Part shown: piece after piece, positions 9,401 to 18,223 of the stretch
Layout: the number at the start of each line of letters is the position of its first letter
Position numbering within the stretch: the stretch's first letter is position 1
Assembly: GCA_029212965.1 (NCBI GenBank)
Contig: JARGOV010000020.1
Coordinates: 1-40,672, forward strand
Length of the DNA: 40,672 nucleotides
Source: Porticoccaceae bacterium
GTDB taxonomy: Bacteria > Pseudomonadota > Gammaproteobacteria > Pseudomonadales > Porticoccaceae
Direction: 5' to 3'
Notes under the pieces: model-generated
What the model was told of the DNA's origin: nothing
Database searches by the model: none
What the model saw: only the letters and a program-made list of their open reading frames with translations
Made by a program: the position numbers and the translations under genes

Positions 9401-10094
9401 GCTTACCGAACGCTCTATTGACAAGCTTACCCAAGATCTTCAAGACGTGACCAAGCAACTCAAGATTACTCAGCAAGAGCTTGGCGCCTGCCAGCAAAAG
9501 CTCGACGACAATCAAAAACTCAGAGACAACCAGCGGCAACGGGCAAGCGCCATTGATGCACAAAAACTGGAATGCGAGCGCTGGAACAATCTCCACTTTT
9601 TGATTGGCTCGGCCGACGGTAAGAAATACCGCAATTTTGCCCAGGGCTTAACATTTGAACGTTTGGTCGGCCTCGCCAACCGGCAACTGCAAAAAATGAG
9701 CGATCGCTATTTACTAGTCAGAGATAAAAGCGAGCCACTGGCGCTTAATGTCGTCGATAATTATCAAGCCGGAGAAATACGTTCGACCAAGAATTTATCC
9801 GGCGGTGAAAGTTTTATTGTGAGCCTCGCTCTGGCCCTGGGGTTGTCACAAATGGCCAGTAAAAACGTTCGTGTCGATTCTTTATTTTTGGATGAAGGTT
9901 TTGGCACCCTCGATGAAGAGGCCCTGGATACCGCTCTGGAAGCTCTTTCAAGTTTGCAACAAAACGGCAAGTTAATCGGCGTTATCTCCCACGTTTCCAG
10001 CCTCAAAGAACGCATTGGCACACAAATACTCGTTATGCCGCAAACCGGCGGGCGCAGCCATATCAGAGGCCCAGGGTGCCAGCGGCTTATTTAA
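6408..10094 (+). CDS. sbcC: ATPase subunit SbcC
   Basis: The Rad50-like SMC ATPase partner of SbcD. Residues 37-45 are the Walker A motif GPTGAGKST. A long glutamine-, lysine- and glutamate-rich antiparallel coiled coil follows, with the zinc hook CPLC at residues 600-603 almost exactly midway. The C-terminal lobe carries the ABC signature LSGGESFIVSLALALGLS and Walker B SLFLDEGFGTLDEEAL. At 1228 residues it is longer than the E. coli protein, the extra being coiled coil. Translation begins at a GTG (6408) 3 bases after the sbcD stop, consistent with translational coupling. The stop codon falls in a 20-bp repeat array shared with the convergent DUF4105 gene. Confidence 0.96.
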   Translation: MKILQLRFLNLNSLLGEWQIDLTDPAFSNDGIFAITGPTGAGKSTILDAICLALYGRTPRLNKITKSSNEIMSRHSGECFAEITFATAAGQFRCHWSQHRARKKPDGDLQSPKHEIADALSGKIIEAKMRNVAERIEAITGMDFERFTLSMLLAQGSFAAFLQAAPDQRAPILEQITGSAIYSQISTRVHELRAIENNKLNTLQAELAGMTLLSTEDESQLKALLEQHKQRESELSTQSENYGQGINWLNTINNLEKELQDLDQQNQALDQRREAFKADAKKLEAGKRALPLAADYASLKALREAQHSEQKKEQQYRDQLPGKEITLADAKEKRLKHQHALAESRDAQSVVLPIIRQTQALDLQSKEQQAPIDKADAGIKALKRAITQLQDQQKINQQSLAEHKAQHSDLLKEIANSRADEVLVEQLSGLQGRLSNLRVLSANYHEKIAEHKQAKTECHNALVQWHKQASELTAQSKTRQELDNALTLAQEQRLQTLDGQDLAHWRNYQTSLLEKKQLLHTLHIQVTTLVELQDLQAELAKRDASIADTLSEDERQLLTHTEKHAALERELSLLDTQISLLHKIHSLDEARQQLEDGKPCPLCGANQHPYAEGNVPQIDSTSHRRNKVKTQLDENQQQLVRLKVHLAEHNKEHEQITSKQQETAVDIAKHQALHGQTLQQLHDLGVPLNNCAALVDSLPQLIKDNQACLDTTTQLVTTIEQQDQALAVLRTQCDTANKVANQLEQQHLTAGHQKDTAAKNLARSEKEETTLAAQLKHEEEALLRVLSNFGITSLPEDHFIAIEKNLIQRREQWLAKQLDKNQIEQCIENFNLQIKHRQQQLEERHSELKEQHAEHTALLAKQEQLKHKRQALFANKDPALEEARLEDAATTAQQQFNNANQALQNASQDLAQLNHQIKALVDSQKKRSAQLSISEEKFQQRLREYSFISEADFKMACISDDTRDKLSRQVELLDSEQHGISARQKDRKEQLDKERNKQLTERSIDKLTQDLQDVTKQLKITQQELGACQQKLDDNQKLRDNQRQRASAIDAQKLECERWNNLHFLIGSADGKKYRNFAQGLTFERLVGLANRQLQKMSDRYLLVRDKSEPLALNVVDNYQAGEIRSTKNLSGGESFIVSLALALGLSQMASKNVRVDSLFLDEGFGTLDEEALDTALEALSSLQQNGKLIGVISHVSSLKERIGTQILVMPQTGGRSHIRGPGCQRLI

Positions 10095-10155
10095 AAGCCT
10101 AAGGTCTTATTTAAGATAACCGGCATCTCATTTAAAAATTCAGCGGTTTATTTAA
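10083..10155. repeat. four degenerate 20-bp repeats centred on TTATTTAA
   Basis: TTATTTAA or TCATTTAA occurs at 10087, 10107, 10128 and 10148, a spacing of 20, 21 and 20 bases. The first copy supplies the TAA stop of sbcC; the fourth supplies the TAA stop of the convergent DUF4105 gene, because the motif contains TAA on both strands. The first two copies also form small hairpins (GGCTT/AAGCC and TCTTA/TAAGA). The array may act as a bidirectional stop or weak terminator. Confidence 0.65.
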
Positions 10156-12055
10156 AGAAATAATGGTAGCTTAGGGAAAAATCGCTGCCTGTGTAATGAT
10201 TGTACCAACGCCGCGTGCTTTTAAACCGCAATGAGTGATTGACCGACAAAATAATATCTTGTTCAAGGCTTAGCTCAATACGCCGTTCACTGCCCGCAAA
10301 CTCCAGCCATTGGCTTTTCAGTGAACCCGCCCCCAAACCATTTTTATAAACCCAGCCTAACTCGGGGCCCATCGCAATTTCTAACGATTGTTTAAAGGCT
10401 TTATTATTTTCCAAACGGCCACCTAATAAGGTATAGACAGTGCTATCCCCGATGGCGTAAGCATAACCGCCACCACCGCTAACATGCGCGACAAGAGGGT
10501 GCTCATCTGCTGTATTCACTCGCTCCAGACCGCCATAAACTCGCCACGACAGACTGTCAAAAATTTCATCGTGGGGTGTTAAAGAAAACACATCCGCCAC
10601 ATCAAAGCGTTCTAATTTTAAAGAATTATCGTCGTAGACTCGCATAGCCACAGTACCCATATTAATTTGAGCACCATCAAGGAACCCATAGGGGTTATCG
10701 AGCAAACTGTGGTAAGCCATGCGAAAACCAAGCTCACTGTAATTACCGCTATCGTCATGCCCCCGCCCTACGGTCAAACGCTTACTTTGATGGGCCTTCT
10801 CCGGTGAGACAGGCACGGGAACCTCCACCTGGGGGTGTGCGGGATAGGTACTCAGCGCAGTCAGTAATGCCAGGCTGTGTTTTGCCGATGTCGCGTCACG
10901 TCCTTTTTTCGCCTGACGGTAGCGCACGATGTGATAAGCGGCTTGCAGTGCACGGTATTGCTGTGACGGCGACAATGCAAGAAAGTCTGGACTTTGAAGC
11001 ACGGCCTCATTCTCGGCAAGCTCAACCAATAAGGGGCGAAGGTTGCCGGGCAGTGCCGATAACTGAAAATGCAATTGGGTGGCAATTGACGGACGATATT
11101 GATGGTCAGTAATAAACCCTGCCTGCTCAATACTGCGCACTGTATCAATGGGGATGGCTGCTAAAACAAACTCATCCGTTAATTCTGCCGAGGGGCGCGC
11201 TACCTCAAGTAATTCAAGCAAACGATAGGAGCAATTTTCTTTAAAAAAATAGTAGGCGAAATTTATATTTTTTAATTCCCACAAATGTGTACCCAGTCGC
11301 CGTGCTTCAAGTGGTGTTAAGTTGAGTGGATATTCCCAAATATCTCTATTTTCAACCCGATTATATTCCTGAATTTTTTTAAAATAGGGTTCAACAATAA
11401 ACTGACCAGGATAACCACCGCTTAAACCTTTATAGGCATATAACAATGAATTATCGCCCGCGGGGATATTGGCACCAAAATTCACGCCATAGGCCAACCA
11501 GTCTGAATTCTTTCCGTCTGAGGGAGGATCGAGCCGCAACAAAGTGTGGCCAAACATAGAAGATGGGCTATTGAGGTGGTGGGCCGGGAACACCAGCACG
11601 ACCTTCTCAACATTCACCATGTCTCGCCACTGTTTGTAAAGCGGGCAATCTACCTTGGGCAAATACTTAGTTTGAATGTTTAATTGTTGACTGAGCCAAT
11701 CGAGCCGTGCAGGAAAGCGGCACTGGGGATGATTGTCGCCCTCACCTTCCTCAAAAAAACCGCGCAGTGTTGCCAGTAACTCAGCTTCGGGGTGAGTGGC
11801 ACCTTCCCGGGAGAGAAAAAACTTCTCATCATCGACATAACTACTGTACGACGCTGACAGTAAAAACGACGTCGCTGGCTTGTAGTGCAGCAGGTTTATC
11901 CATCCTCGCTTACGCCAGAGATTTTTCTCTAAGGCTTGTTGTTGCAAGACCTCGATATAGGCGTCAACCGATAGCTTTGGGTTTTGTAGAGCAACAACTG
12001 TCAAGCTCTGGGCAGCACTGAACAAAAAAAACAGTAAGATGAAAAAAGGTTTCAT
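10148..12055 (-). CDS. DUF4105 (Lnb-like) envelope protein, 635 aa
   Basis: A secreted protein with an N-terminal signal peptide (MKPFFILLFFLFSAAQS) and a DUF4105 core. Conserved residues expected for the family are visible: the histidine in SSMFGHTLLRLD and the cysteine in FKENCSYRLLELL, which in the related Lnb lipoprotein acyltransferases form a thiol catalytic site. The last third, rich in alternating aromatic strands and ending LSLSYHYFFK with a terminal aromatic, looks like an outer-membrane beta-barrel. I prefer ATG 12055 over the TTG at 12067. It converges on sbcC. The activity here is unproven; an acyltransferase or hydrolase at the envelope is the best guess. Confidence 0.75.
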   Translation of the reverse strand: MKPFFILLFFLFSAAQSLTVVALQNPKLSVDAYIEVLQQQALEKNLWRKRGWINLLHYKPATSFLLSASYSSYVDDEKFFLSREGATHPEAELLATLRGFFEEGEGDNHPQCRFPARLDWLSQQLNIQTKYLPKVDCPLYKQWRDMVNVEKVVLVFPAHHLNSPSSMFGHTLLRLDPPSDGKNSDWLAYGVNFGANIPAGDNSLLYAYKGLSGGYPGQFIVEPYFKKIQEYNRVENRDIWEYPLNLTPLEARRLGTHLWELKNINFAYYFFKENCSYRLLELLEVARPSAELTDEFVLAAIPIDTVRSIEQAGFITDHQYRPSIATQLHFQLSALPGNLRPLLVELAENEAVLQSPDFLALSPSQQYRALQAAYHIVRYRQAKKGRDATSAKHSLALLTALSTYPAHPQVEVPVPVSPEKAHQSKRLTVGRGHDDSGNYSELGFRMAYHSLLDNPYGFLDGAQINMGTVAMRVYDDNSLKLERFDVADVFSLTPHDEIFDSLSWRVYGGLERVNTADEHPLVAHVSGGGGYAYAIGDSTVYTLLGGRLENNKAFKQSLEIAMGPELGWVYKNGLGAGSLKSQWLEFAGSERRIELSLEQDIILSVNHSLRFKSTRRWYNHYTGSDFSLSYHYFFK

Positions 12056-12135
12056 GAGGCTACCCAAACGAACATTGAGCGTTTTACTTTATTGACAAGA
12101 TTCGAATGAACCCAAGGAATTACGAAAGCACTGGC

Positions 12136-12170
12136 AAAAAAATACCCTGTGCCGCAACCGACACAGGGTA
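12136..12170 (-). terminator. intrinsic terminator of the DUF3015 gene
   Basis: TACCCTGTG (12143-12151) pairs perfectly with CACAGGGTA (12162-12170) around a 10-base loop. On the minus strand the stem is followed directly by seven T residues (12142-12136). It lies 12 bases past the DUF3015 stop, a textbook position. Confidence 0.85.
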
Positions 12171-12182
12171 TCGGACTCGAAC

Positions 12183-12674
12183 TTAAGCGGCGTATTTAGA
12201 CAGCTGAGCGTCATTCTTCAGCAATTGCTGTATAGACGTCATCACTTCACTCGCGGTCACATCCTCGTTGGGAAACAAAGTGCTAAAGTTATTGTGTGTC
12301 AGGCGAGCAAATGAAGCTCTATCCTGGACGTCAATACCAAGCGTCAGTGCAACGGCGTTTAAGGCGTCGCCTTCACCACGGGCCACATCTTCAGAGAACT
12401 CATCCATCACCTGAGCCAGTAAGCTGGTGCCACTGTACGTCAAGGTGCCATCAGGCGAACAACCGTTGGTCCCACTACTCATACCAAAAGTCGCATTGCC
12501 CGAAGTGCCATTGGTCAAAGAAGCCCCAAGGTGAGAACCCAGACCTGAATTGCCTTCGAACAACATATTACCCCAACCACAGTTAGGACCACCGGGTGCT
12601 TCAGCAAAACCCAAAGAAGGTAACGCAGATAGAGCAACGATACCGGCCAACTTGCTTACTTGTATTTTTCTCAT
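12183..12674 (-). CDS. DUF3015 family exported protein, 163 aa
   Basis: A small secreted protein of unknown function. It has a signal peptide (MRKIQVSKLAGIVALSALPS, cleavage probably after GFA), then a glycine- and asparagine-rich stretch starting PNCGWGNMLFEG and a helical C-terminus, the layout of the DUF3015 family. The ATG at 12674 has an AAGGA site at good spacing; an ATG 9 bases upstream overlaps that site and is unlikely. It is monocistronic with its own strong terminator. An envelope or periplasmic location is predicted; no catalytic motif is visible. Confidence 0.8.
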   Translation of the reverse strand: MRKIQVSKLAGIVALSALPSLGFAEAPGGPNCGWGNMLFEGNSGLGSHLGASLTNGTSGNATFGMSSGTNGCSPDGTLTYSGTSLLAQVMDEFSEDVARGEGDALNAVALTLGIDVQDRASFARLTHNNFSTLFPNEDVTASEVMTSIQQLLKNDAQLSKYAA

Positions 12675-12782
12675 TTCACTCATCCTTATGACAATACAAA
12701 AACGTGTGACAAATATTACCCCGCAGCCTCGTGTTATTCAAATACCAATGTACGAAATAAAGCACTCAGCAAGAGATGTCTC

Positions 12783-13370
12783 TCAAACCAGCGGTAAGAT
12801 TTGATAAAGCAATACCTGAACGATACCGATCATTGCACCCAGTAACGCACCAAACCATGTGATATGGCGAAACTGCTTGCGTGAAAAGCCCATAACTAGC
12901 TCTTCAAGTGTCGCGACATCAAGGTCATCAATTTTAGCTTGTATACGTTGCTTTATTTGCTCACTGTCCTCGCCGCTGCTTTCAGCAACTTTGGTAATTT
13001 CAGCGATCAAATAATTGCCCGCCATGCTTCGCGCCATGCCCAGCATAGGCTCGGTAATATTGAGCATACCACCTAGCTTGCCAATCAACTCGTCGACTTT
13101 AACTGTTAGATCGGCCTTTACTTTTTCTGTCAGAAATAATTCCGCGACATCGTTGTTACCAAACACATGGGCGACAAAGGTATCGGCAATAGATTCCGAA
13201 ATATGATGGCGCTCACGGGGAATCAATCCGGGTGTAAATGGCAATTGCCATTTACCGAGATACAAAGGTACATAGGGGCGAAACAGCATGCGAATCGCCA
13301 CATCGTTGGTCACCGCACCAATCAAAGCGCCAATTAAGGGGGGAAGAACGTAAGCCAACCAAGATTCCAT
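12783..13370 (-). CDS. DUF445 family membrane protein, 195 aa
   Basis: A membrane protein with hydrophobic segments at both ends (ESWLAYVLPPLIGALIGAVT and WFGALLGAMIGIVQVLLYQI) and a soluble helical middle. The segments TNDVAIRMLFRPY and PFTPGLIPRERHHISESIA are the conserved DUF445/YheB-like motif. It is shorter than many DUF445 proteins but complete in its conserved parts. The start at 13370 has a GGTGAG site. It is divergent from the SDR gene at 13597 across 226 bases. Function is unknown. Confidence 0.8.
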   Translation of the reverse strand: MESWLAYVLPPLIGALIGAVTNDVAIRMLFRPYVPLYLGKWQLPFTPGLIPRERHHISESIADTFVAHVFGNNDVAELFLTEKVKADLTVKVDELIGKLGGMLNITEPMLGMARSMAGNYLIAEITKVAESSGEDSEQIKQRIQAKIDDLDVATLEELVMGFSRKQFRHITWFGALLGAMIGIVQVLLYQILPLV

Positions 13371-13596
13371 AATAAACTCACCGTAATTAGGAGGAAAATC
13401 AGAACAATCAAATGCAGCACGCAATCATAAAGGTCTTTACCTTGCTGTTCCATCCACTCGCAGTAGAGCCTACGTCCACCCTTAAAGCCACAATGAAAAT
13501 GGTCGCGAATAGTCCTCGGCGCATTCACAAAAAGCGCTACACTGCTATGGCAAAAATTATTCATTATCTACACTCATAACTATAAGAGGAAAAGCC

Positions 13597-14355
13597 ATGA
13601 AAACTCTCGAAGGAAAAGTCGCCCTCATCAGTGGTGCCGCCCGTGGTCAGGGTGCTGCCGAAGCGCGCATTTTTGTTGAGCGCGGCGCTAAGGTCATGCT
13701 CTGCGATGTGCTTGATGCTGAAGGTGAGAAAACCGCCAGCGACATTGGTGACTCAGCTGCCTATACACACCTTGACGTGACCCGTGAAAGCGATTGGCAG
13801 GCTGCAGTTGCCGCTACCGTAGCCAAGTTTGGCAAGCTTGACGTGCTGGTGAACAATGCAGGCATTGGTGATTTAGGTATGCTCAAGGAAATGACAGTCG
13901 AGAAGTACATGAAGACCATCAATATCAACCAAGTCGGGGTTTTCCTTGGTATGAAGAGTGTTGCCGGTGCCATGAAAGATGCTGGCGGTGGTTCTATTAT
14001 TAACATCTCATCTATCGCCGGTCTCGGCGGAGCTGTCGGTGGTATCGCTTATTGCGCGAGCAAATTTGCCGTACGTGGCATGACCAAAGTCGCCGCCATG
14101 GAGCTTGGCCCCGACGGTATTCGCGTTAACTCCATCCACCCCGGTGGCATTATGACCCGCATGCTTAGTGATGCTGGCCTAACTGGCGAAAATGCTGACG
14201 CGCTGTTTTCCAAAGCACCCGTTGGCCGCATTGGCCAGCCTGAAGAAATGGCTACGCTGGCGGTTTATCTCGCTTCTGACGACAGCTCTTACTCCACCGG
14301 TTCAGAGTTTGTTGCCGATGGTGGTTTAACTGCCGGTTTTACTTTAGAAGGATAA
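13597..14355 (+). CDS. SDR family oxidoreductase (hydroxysteroid dehydrogenase-like)
   Basis: A 252-residue classical short-chain dehydrogenase. The Rossmann motif GAARGQG is at residues 13-19, VLVNNAG near 85-91, the catalytic serine in INISSIAG, and YCASK as the YxxxK motif, with NSIHPGGIMTRML after it. Asp37 in LCDVLD points to NAD(H) preference. Closest in appearance are 3-alpha/20-beta-hydroxysteroid dehydrogenases and other secondary-alcohol dehydrogenases. AGAGGA precedes the ATG. It is monocistronic, with a hairpin at 14373-14411 after it. Substrate is unknown. Confidence 0.88.
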   Translation: MKTLEGKVALISGAARGQGAAEARIFVERGAKVMLCDVLDAEGEKTASDIGDSAAYTHLDVTRESDWQAAVAATVAKFGKLDVLVNNAGIGDLGMLKEMTVEKYMKTININQVGVFLGMKSVAGAMKDAGGGSIINISSIAGLGGAVGGIAYCASKFAVRGMTKVAAMELGPDGIRVNSIHPGGIMTRMLSDAGLTGENADALFSKAPVGRIGQPEEMATLAVYLASDDSSYSTGSEFVADGGLTAGFTLEG

Positions 14356-14372
14356 ATTCACGCTGAATAAAC

Positions 14373-14411
14373 ACCCAGGTACAGCCGCATTAAATCAAAC
14401 GGCACCTGGGT
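14373..14411. terminator. two-part stem-loop between convergent SDR and metR
   Basis: ACCCAGGT (14373-14380) pairs with ACCTGGGT (14404-14411), and the inner GCCG (14384-14387) pairs with CGGC (14400-14403), leaving a 3-base bulge and a 12-base loop. It lies between two convergent stops (14355 and 14428) and could serve both. No long T-tract follows on either strand. Confidence 0.5.
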
Positions 14412-14427
14412 CAATCCGCTATGTGTC

Positions 14428-15345
14428 TTACTCGACTTGGTCTGCTACTGGGAAAGAATAATCTGCCCTCTCTCTGCCCACCTCTATAAAGCGTCTTATA
14501 TAAGCGATTTCTCTGTCGCCTTCTCGCATCGCGATATACAGCTTTCTCTGCATACCTTGCTCACCCAGCTTAAGTGTCGTGAGCGGGACGCCATTACACC
14601 TTGCCTCTGCCAGCCACCGGGGTAAGACACAGACACCGCGCTGTAGCTCGGTCATTTGCAGCATGAGCTCTAGCGACTCAACGACTTTATGTCCAGCGGG
14701 CTTAAGGTGTACGGGGGTCAGGAAATGGTTATAAATATCAAGCCGTTCCAAGGGTACCGGGAACGTGAGCAGTGTTTGTGTTGCCAATTGTGCGGGGCTT
14801 ATTTGCCCCAGTTCAGCCAGTGGGTGATCTACCGCCACCACCAGTACCAGTTCATAATCGGCCAGCACTTCGTAATAACTGCCCTGTTGTTTGATCAAGT
14901 CAGGGGTTACCAGAATATCAATATGGTGGTTGAGTAAGCCCTCTAATCCAGAAAACTGAAACTTACTGACGATATCAATATCGACCTCAGGCATCTGGCG
15001 CATAAATTCTCCGGTGACCCCGGTCAACCATTCGTAGCAAGGGTAGCATTCCACGCCAATACGCAAGATACCCTGGCGCCCTTCACCATAAGCTTTCAAG
15101 CTCTGCTCTGCCTGACCCAACACGGGCAAGACCTGCTCAGCCACTTGCAATAACAGTTGCCCTGCGTGAGTTAGGCGCAAATAGCGGCCGTCTCGCTCCC
15201 AGAGGCCAACGTTCAATTTTTTTTCAAGACTGCGTATTTGATGGGACAACGCAGATTGACTTAAACACAAGGTATTAGCCGCCTCGGTGAGGGTGCCATT
15301 TTGCTGCAGGGCAGCCATGATTTTTAGGTGGCTGTGTTCAATCAT
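14428..15345 (-). CDS. metR: LysR-family regulator MetR
   Basis: A 305-residue LysR-type activator. The winged HTH fills residues 1-60, with LTEAANTLCLSQSALSHQI as helix-turn-helix and SLEKKLNVGLWERDG as wing. The effector domain begins LRIGVECYPCYEWL, which matches MetR; in that protein homocysteine is the coinducer. It is divergently transcribed from metE with 128 bases between, the standard metR-metE arrangement, and two MetR-box-like dyads lie in that gap. An AGAAGG site precedes the ATG. The product probably activates metE and represses itself. Confidence 0.93.
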   Translation of the reverse strand: MIEHSHLKIMAALQQNGTLTEAANTLCLSQSALSHQIRSLEKKLNVGLWERDGRYLRLTHAGQLLLQVAEQVLPVLGQAEQSLKAYGEGRQGILRIGVECYPCYEWLTGVTGEFMRQMPEVDIDIVSKFQFSGLEGLLNHHIDILVTPDLIKQQGSYYEVLADYELVLVVAVDHPLAELGQISPAQLATQTLLTFPVPLERLDIYNHFLTPVHLKPAGHKVVESLELMLQMTELQRGVCVLPRWLAEARCNGVPLTTLKLGEQGMQRKLYIAMREGDREIAYIRRFIEVGRERADYSFPVADQVE

Positions 15346-15364
15346 CTAAAAAGCCCTTCTCATA

Positions 15365-15377
15365 TGAGAATATCTCA
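15365..15377. promoter_or_regulatory. MetR-box-like dyad 1
   Basis: TGAGAATATCTCA is a 13-bp dyad, TGA-N7-TCA, matching the known MetR consensus TGAANNTNNTTCA at 11 of 13 positions or better by eye and extending to ATGAGA/TCTCAT. It lies 20 bases upstream of the metR start. Confidence 0.65.
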
Positions 15378-15382
15378 TCATT

Positions 15383-15395
15383 TGACCATAATTCA
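15383..15395. promoter_or_regulatory. MetR-box-like dyad 2
   Basis: TGACCATAATTCA keeps the TGA-N7-TCA form of a MetR box and lies 18 bases centre to centre from the first dyad, on the metE side. Two tandem sites are typical of LysR-type control of divergent promoters. Confidence 0.55.
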
Positions 15396-15473
15396 TCATT
15401 ATTACTCACTCGTTGACGGCAATACAATGTCTCGCTTCCCAACCAGCAAACCATAAATAGGAGCACAGCCGTC

Positions 15474-17774
15474 ATGGTGACAACACATAATTTGGGTTTC
15501 CCCCGCATTGGCAAAAAACGTGAACTCAAAGTGGCACTCGAAAGCTACTGGCAGGGCAAGTCTTCGCAAGCAAAATTACTCGCCACGGCAGCCGAACTGC
15601 GCAAGTCCCATTGGCAGCAACAATCGGCACTCGACTATGTACCGGTGGGTGATTTTTCTCTCTACGACCAGGTGCTGGATATGAGTTTTATGCTCGGCCA
15701 TATTCCCTCCCGTGTGCGCGATCTACCCGGCGATGCCCTAGACAATTACTTCCGCGTGGCGCGGGGGCGTTCGGCCAATGAGCGAGAGAGCTGTTGCGTC
15801 AGTGCTGGAGAAATGACCAAGTGGTTTGATACTAACTATCATTACATCGTGCCCGAACTCGACGCAGAGGCGACATTCACACCCAATGCCGACTCGCTTA
15901 TCCAACAAATCGATGAAGCCCAAGCTCTGGGTCTGTCCACTAAACCCGTCATTATTGGCCCCCTGACTTACCTATACCTGGCCAAAAGTAAAGATGGCGG
16001 CAACAAACTGGACGGGGTGCCGGCGATTATCAACGCTTATAAAAGCCTGATCGATACCCTGGCGAAAACCGGTATCGAGTGGCTACAAATTGATGAACCC
16101 GCCCTTGTCACCGAGATGGATGCCCAGTGGCAGGCAGCGGCAATACATATCTATCAACAGTTGCAGAGTCGGCCCTTCAAGGTGTTAGTGGCCACTTACT
16201 TCGGCCAGCTTCAAGACAATCTGAAATTAGCATGCGAACTACCCGTAGACGGTTTACATCTAGATGCGATTAATGCCAAGAGTGAAATAGAACAGGCTAT
16301 TGCTCTACTAGGTAACGATAAGGTGCTTTCACTGGGCGTAATAAATGGCCGTAATATCTGGATTAATGATTTAAACGCGGCACTCGATTGGCTGGAACCT
16401 ATTCACCAGCGCATAGGTGATCGTCTTTGGTTAGCGCCGTCTTGCTCGCTCTTACACGTGCCGGTTGACCTCGACAGTGAACAAAAGCTCGACCACGACA
16501 TCAAGTCTTGGCTGTGTTTCGCAGTGCAAAAGCTCGAGGAAATTAGCACCCTGGCCTACGCTCTCAATAACGGCAGAGACTTTGTTGCCGGCGCTCTGTC
16601 GGCGAATCAGGCAGCAATCGACAGCCGAGAAAGCTCTGTCCGGGTACACAACCCCATCGTAAAAAATGCTGTGAGCCGAGTGAATGACACCATGGCAAAA
16701 CGTCAATCACCCTATGCCCTGCGAGAAGTTGAACAGCGCAAGAAATTTAATCTCCCCCTTTACCCGAGTACGACCATCGGCTCTTTCCCACAAACCGCAT
16801 CGATTCGCCAAAGCCGCAGAGACTTTCGCCTGGGTGAATTATCCGCTGCTAAATATCAACAGGCGATGGAAGAAGAAGTGGCCTACTGTGTACAACAACA
16901 GGAAGCACTGGGCCTTGATGTATTGGTACACGGCGAACCCGAACGCAACGACATGGTCGAGTATTTTGGCGAACAGCTCGAGGGCTACACCTCGAGTCAA
17001 TTCGGCTGGGTACAATCTTATGGCTCGCGCTGTGTCAAACCGCCGATTATTTACGGTGATATTTCACGCCCTAAGGCAATGACCGTTGAATGGGCGCGCT
17101 ACGCCCAATCTCTGACGGAGAAACCCATGAAAGGCATGCTCACTGGCCCGGTGACTATTTTGAACTGGTCTTTTGTGCGCGACGACCAAAGCCGTGCGCA
17201 AACGTGCCTGCAACTGGCCCTGGCGATCCGCGAGGAAGTACTCGACCTCGAGAGCGCCGGCATCGATATTATTCAAATTGACGAAGCCGCTCTGCGCGAG
17301 GGTCTGCCACTGCGACAGTCGCAGTGGCAAAGTTATCTCGATTGGGCGATTCGCGCTTTTCGTATTGCCGCCAATGGGGTGGGCGATACAACACAAATCC
17401 ATACGCATATGTGCTATTCGGAGTTTAATGACATCATTGGCGCCATTGCTGAAATGGACGCCGATGTGATTACGATAGAAACGTCCCGCTCAGATATGGG
17501 CCTGCTCGATGTCTTTGACGAATTCCACTATCCCAACCAAATAGGCCCCGGCGTTTACGACATTCACTCGCCCAATATTCCCAGCGTAGAGTCGATTGTC
17601 GAATTAATGCAGAAAGCCGAACAGCGCATTCCCGCTGAGCGACTGTGGATTAACCCCGACTGTGGATTAAAAACCCGCACTTGGGAGGAAGTGCTGCCGG
17701 CTCTACGCAATATGGTAGAAGCGAAGCAGCTGCTGGTCGCTCAAACCGACAACAAAAAACTAGCGGTCAACTAG
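15474..17774 (+). CDS. metE: cobalamin-independent methionine synthase MetE
   Basis: 5-methyltetrahydropteroyltriglutamate-homocysteine methyltransferase, the last step of methionine synthesis without B12. The 766 residues match the family and open with the typical [18 protein letters not shown]. The C-terminal barrel has the zinc site: His and Cys of [12 protein letters not shown], Glu of [10 protein letters not shown] and Cys of [10 protein letters not shown]. The [15 protein letters not shown] motif is also present. AGGAG lies 10 bases before the ATG. It is regulated by the divergent metR; no cobalamin riboswitch is evident upstream. Confidence 0.97.
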   Translation: MVTTHNLGFPRIGKKRELKVALESYWQGKSSQAKLLATAAELRKSHWQQQSALDYVPVGDFSLYDQVLDMSFMLGHIPSRVRDLPGDALDNYFRVARGRSANERESCCVSAGEMTKWFDTNYHYIVPELDAEATFTPNADSLIQQIDEAQALGLSTKPVIIGPLTYLYLAKSKDGGNKLDGVPAIINAYKSLIDTLAKTGIEWLQIDEPALVTEMDAQWQAAAIHIYQQLQSRPFKVLVATYFGQLQDNLKLACELPVDGLHLDAINAKSEIEQAIALLGNDKVLSLGVINGRNIWINDLNAALDWLEPIHQRIGDRLWLAPSCSLLHVPVDLDSEQKLDHDIKSWLCFAVQKLEEISTLAYALNNGRDFVAGALSANQAAIDSRESSVRVHNPIVKNAVSRVNDTMAKRQSPYALREVEQRKKFNLPLYPSTTIGSFPQTASIRQSRRDFRLGELSAAKYQQAMEEEVAYCVQQQEALGLDVLVHGEPERNDMVEYFGEQLEGYTSSQFGWVQSYGSRCVKPPIIYGDISRPKAMTVEWARYAQSLTEKPMKGMLTGPVTILNWSFVRDDQSRAQTCLQLALAIREEVLDLESAGIDIIQIDEAALREGLPLRQSQWQSYLDWAIRAFRIAANGVGDTTQIHTHMCYSEFNDIIGAIAEMDADVITIETSRSDMGLLDVFDEFHYPNQIGPGVYDIHSPNIPSVESIVELMQKAEQRIPAERLWINPDCGLKTRTWEEVLPALRNMVEAKQLLVAQTDNKKLAVN

Positions 17775-18169
17775 ACATCAAACACTGTATTAACGGAGCA
17801 CTTACCTCGGCTAATACGGTGGCTTACATCTCCACAGTATTCAACCAGGTATCGTGTTTATTGCAAACACTCGACACATTGACGACACCACGATAACTAA
17901 CAACTGACATTTCTGATATCGCGGCTTTATTTTTTGTCGGGTCAAACATCTGATCGGCAATAAAATTAAATTCATGATCGAGCACGATGTACTTAACAAT
18001 AATAGTACCCATGGGCATTCATTTCGTGGGCGTAACGACCTTAAGCACTGAAGCCGTACCATTTTTTATCACCTATATATTGGGCAGGTGACCAGCAACT
18101 GTTTTACCCCAGCGCCCTGGTTAGGCTAAAGTGAAATACACCACCGGCCATGACAAGCTGAGGTGTCAA
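17775..18169. other. degraded intergenic region after metE
   Basis: No convincing gene. A 64-codon minus-strand frame (17824-18018, beginning MPMGTIIVKYIVLDHEFNF) has no recognisable domain and no clear ribosome site. Together with the stranded Tat leader next to it and the broken GMC gene further on, this segment is probably the remains of a deleted gene. Confidence 0.5.
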
Positions 18170-18223
18170 CTACCCAGCGGCAGCACCACCAAAGGCCATG
18201 CGAGTAAATTTTCTACGCTCCAT
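18170..18223 (-). pseudogene. stranded Tat signal leader, 17 codons then stop
   Basis: From ATG 18223 the minus strand reads MERRKFTRMAFGGAAAG then TAG. An AAGGG site lies 8 bases upstream. The ERRKFTRM start followed by a small-residue hydrophobic run is a twin-arginine export signal, but no mature protein follows. It looks like the 5' remnant of a periplasmic protein gene, perhaps a partner of the GMC oxidoreductase just upstream on the same strand, whose body was deleted. Confidence 0.6.

Noticed and set aside
12056-12067. TTG start for the DUF4105 gene
   Set aside because: The ATG four codons later directly begins a normal signal peptide.
13334-13564. 76-codon minus-strand frame overlapping the DUF445 start
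   Set aside because: It overlaps the DUF445 gene in another frame and lies in a divergent promoter region.
17824-18018. 64-codon minus-strand frame after metE
   Set aside because: No recognisable domain and no clear ribosome site; kept only as part of a degraded region.
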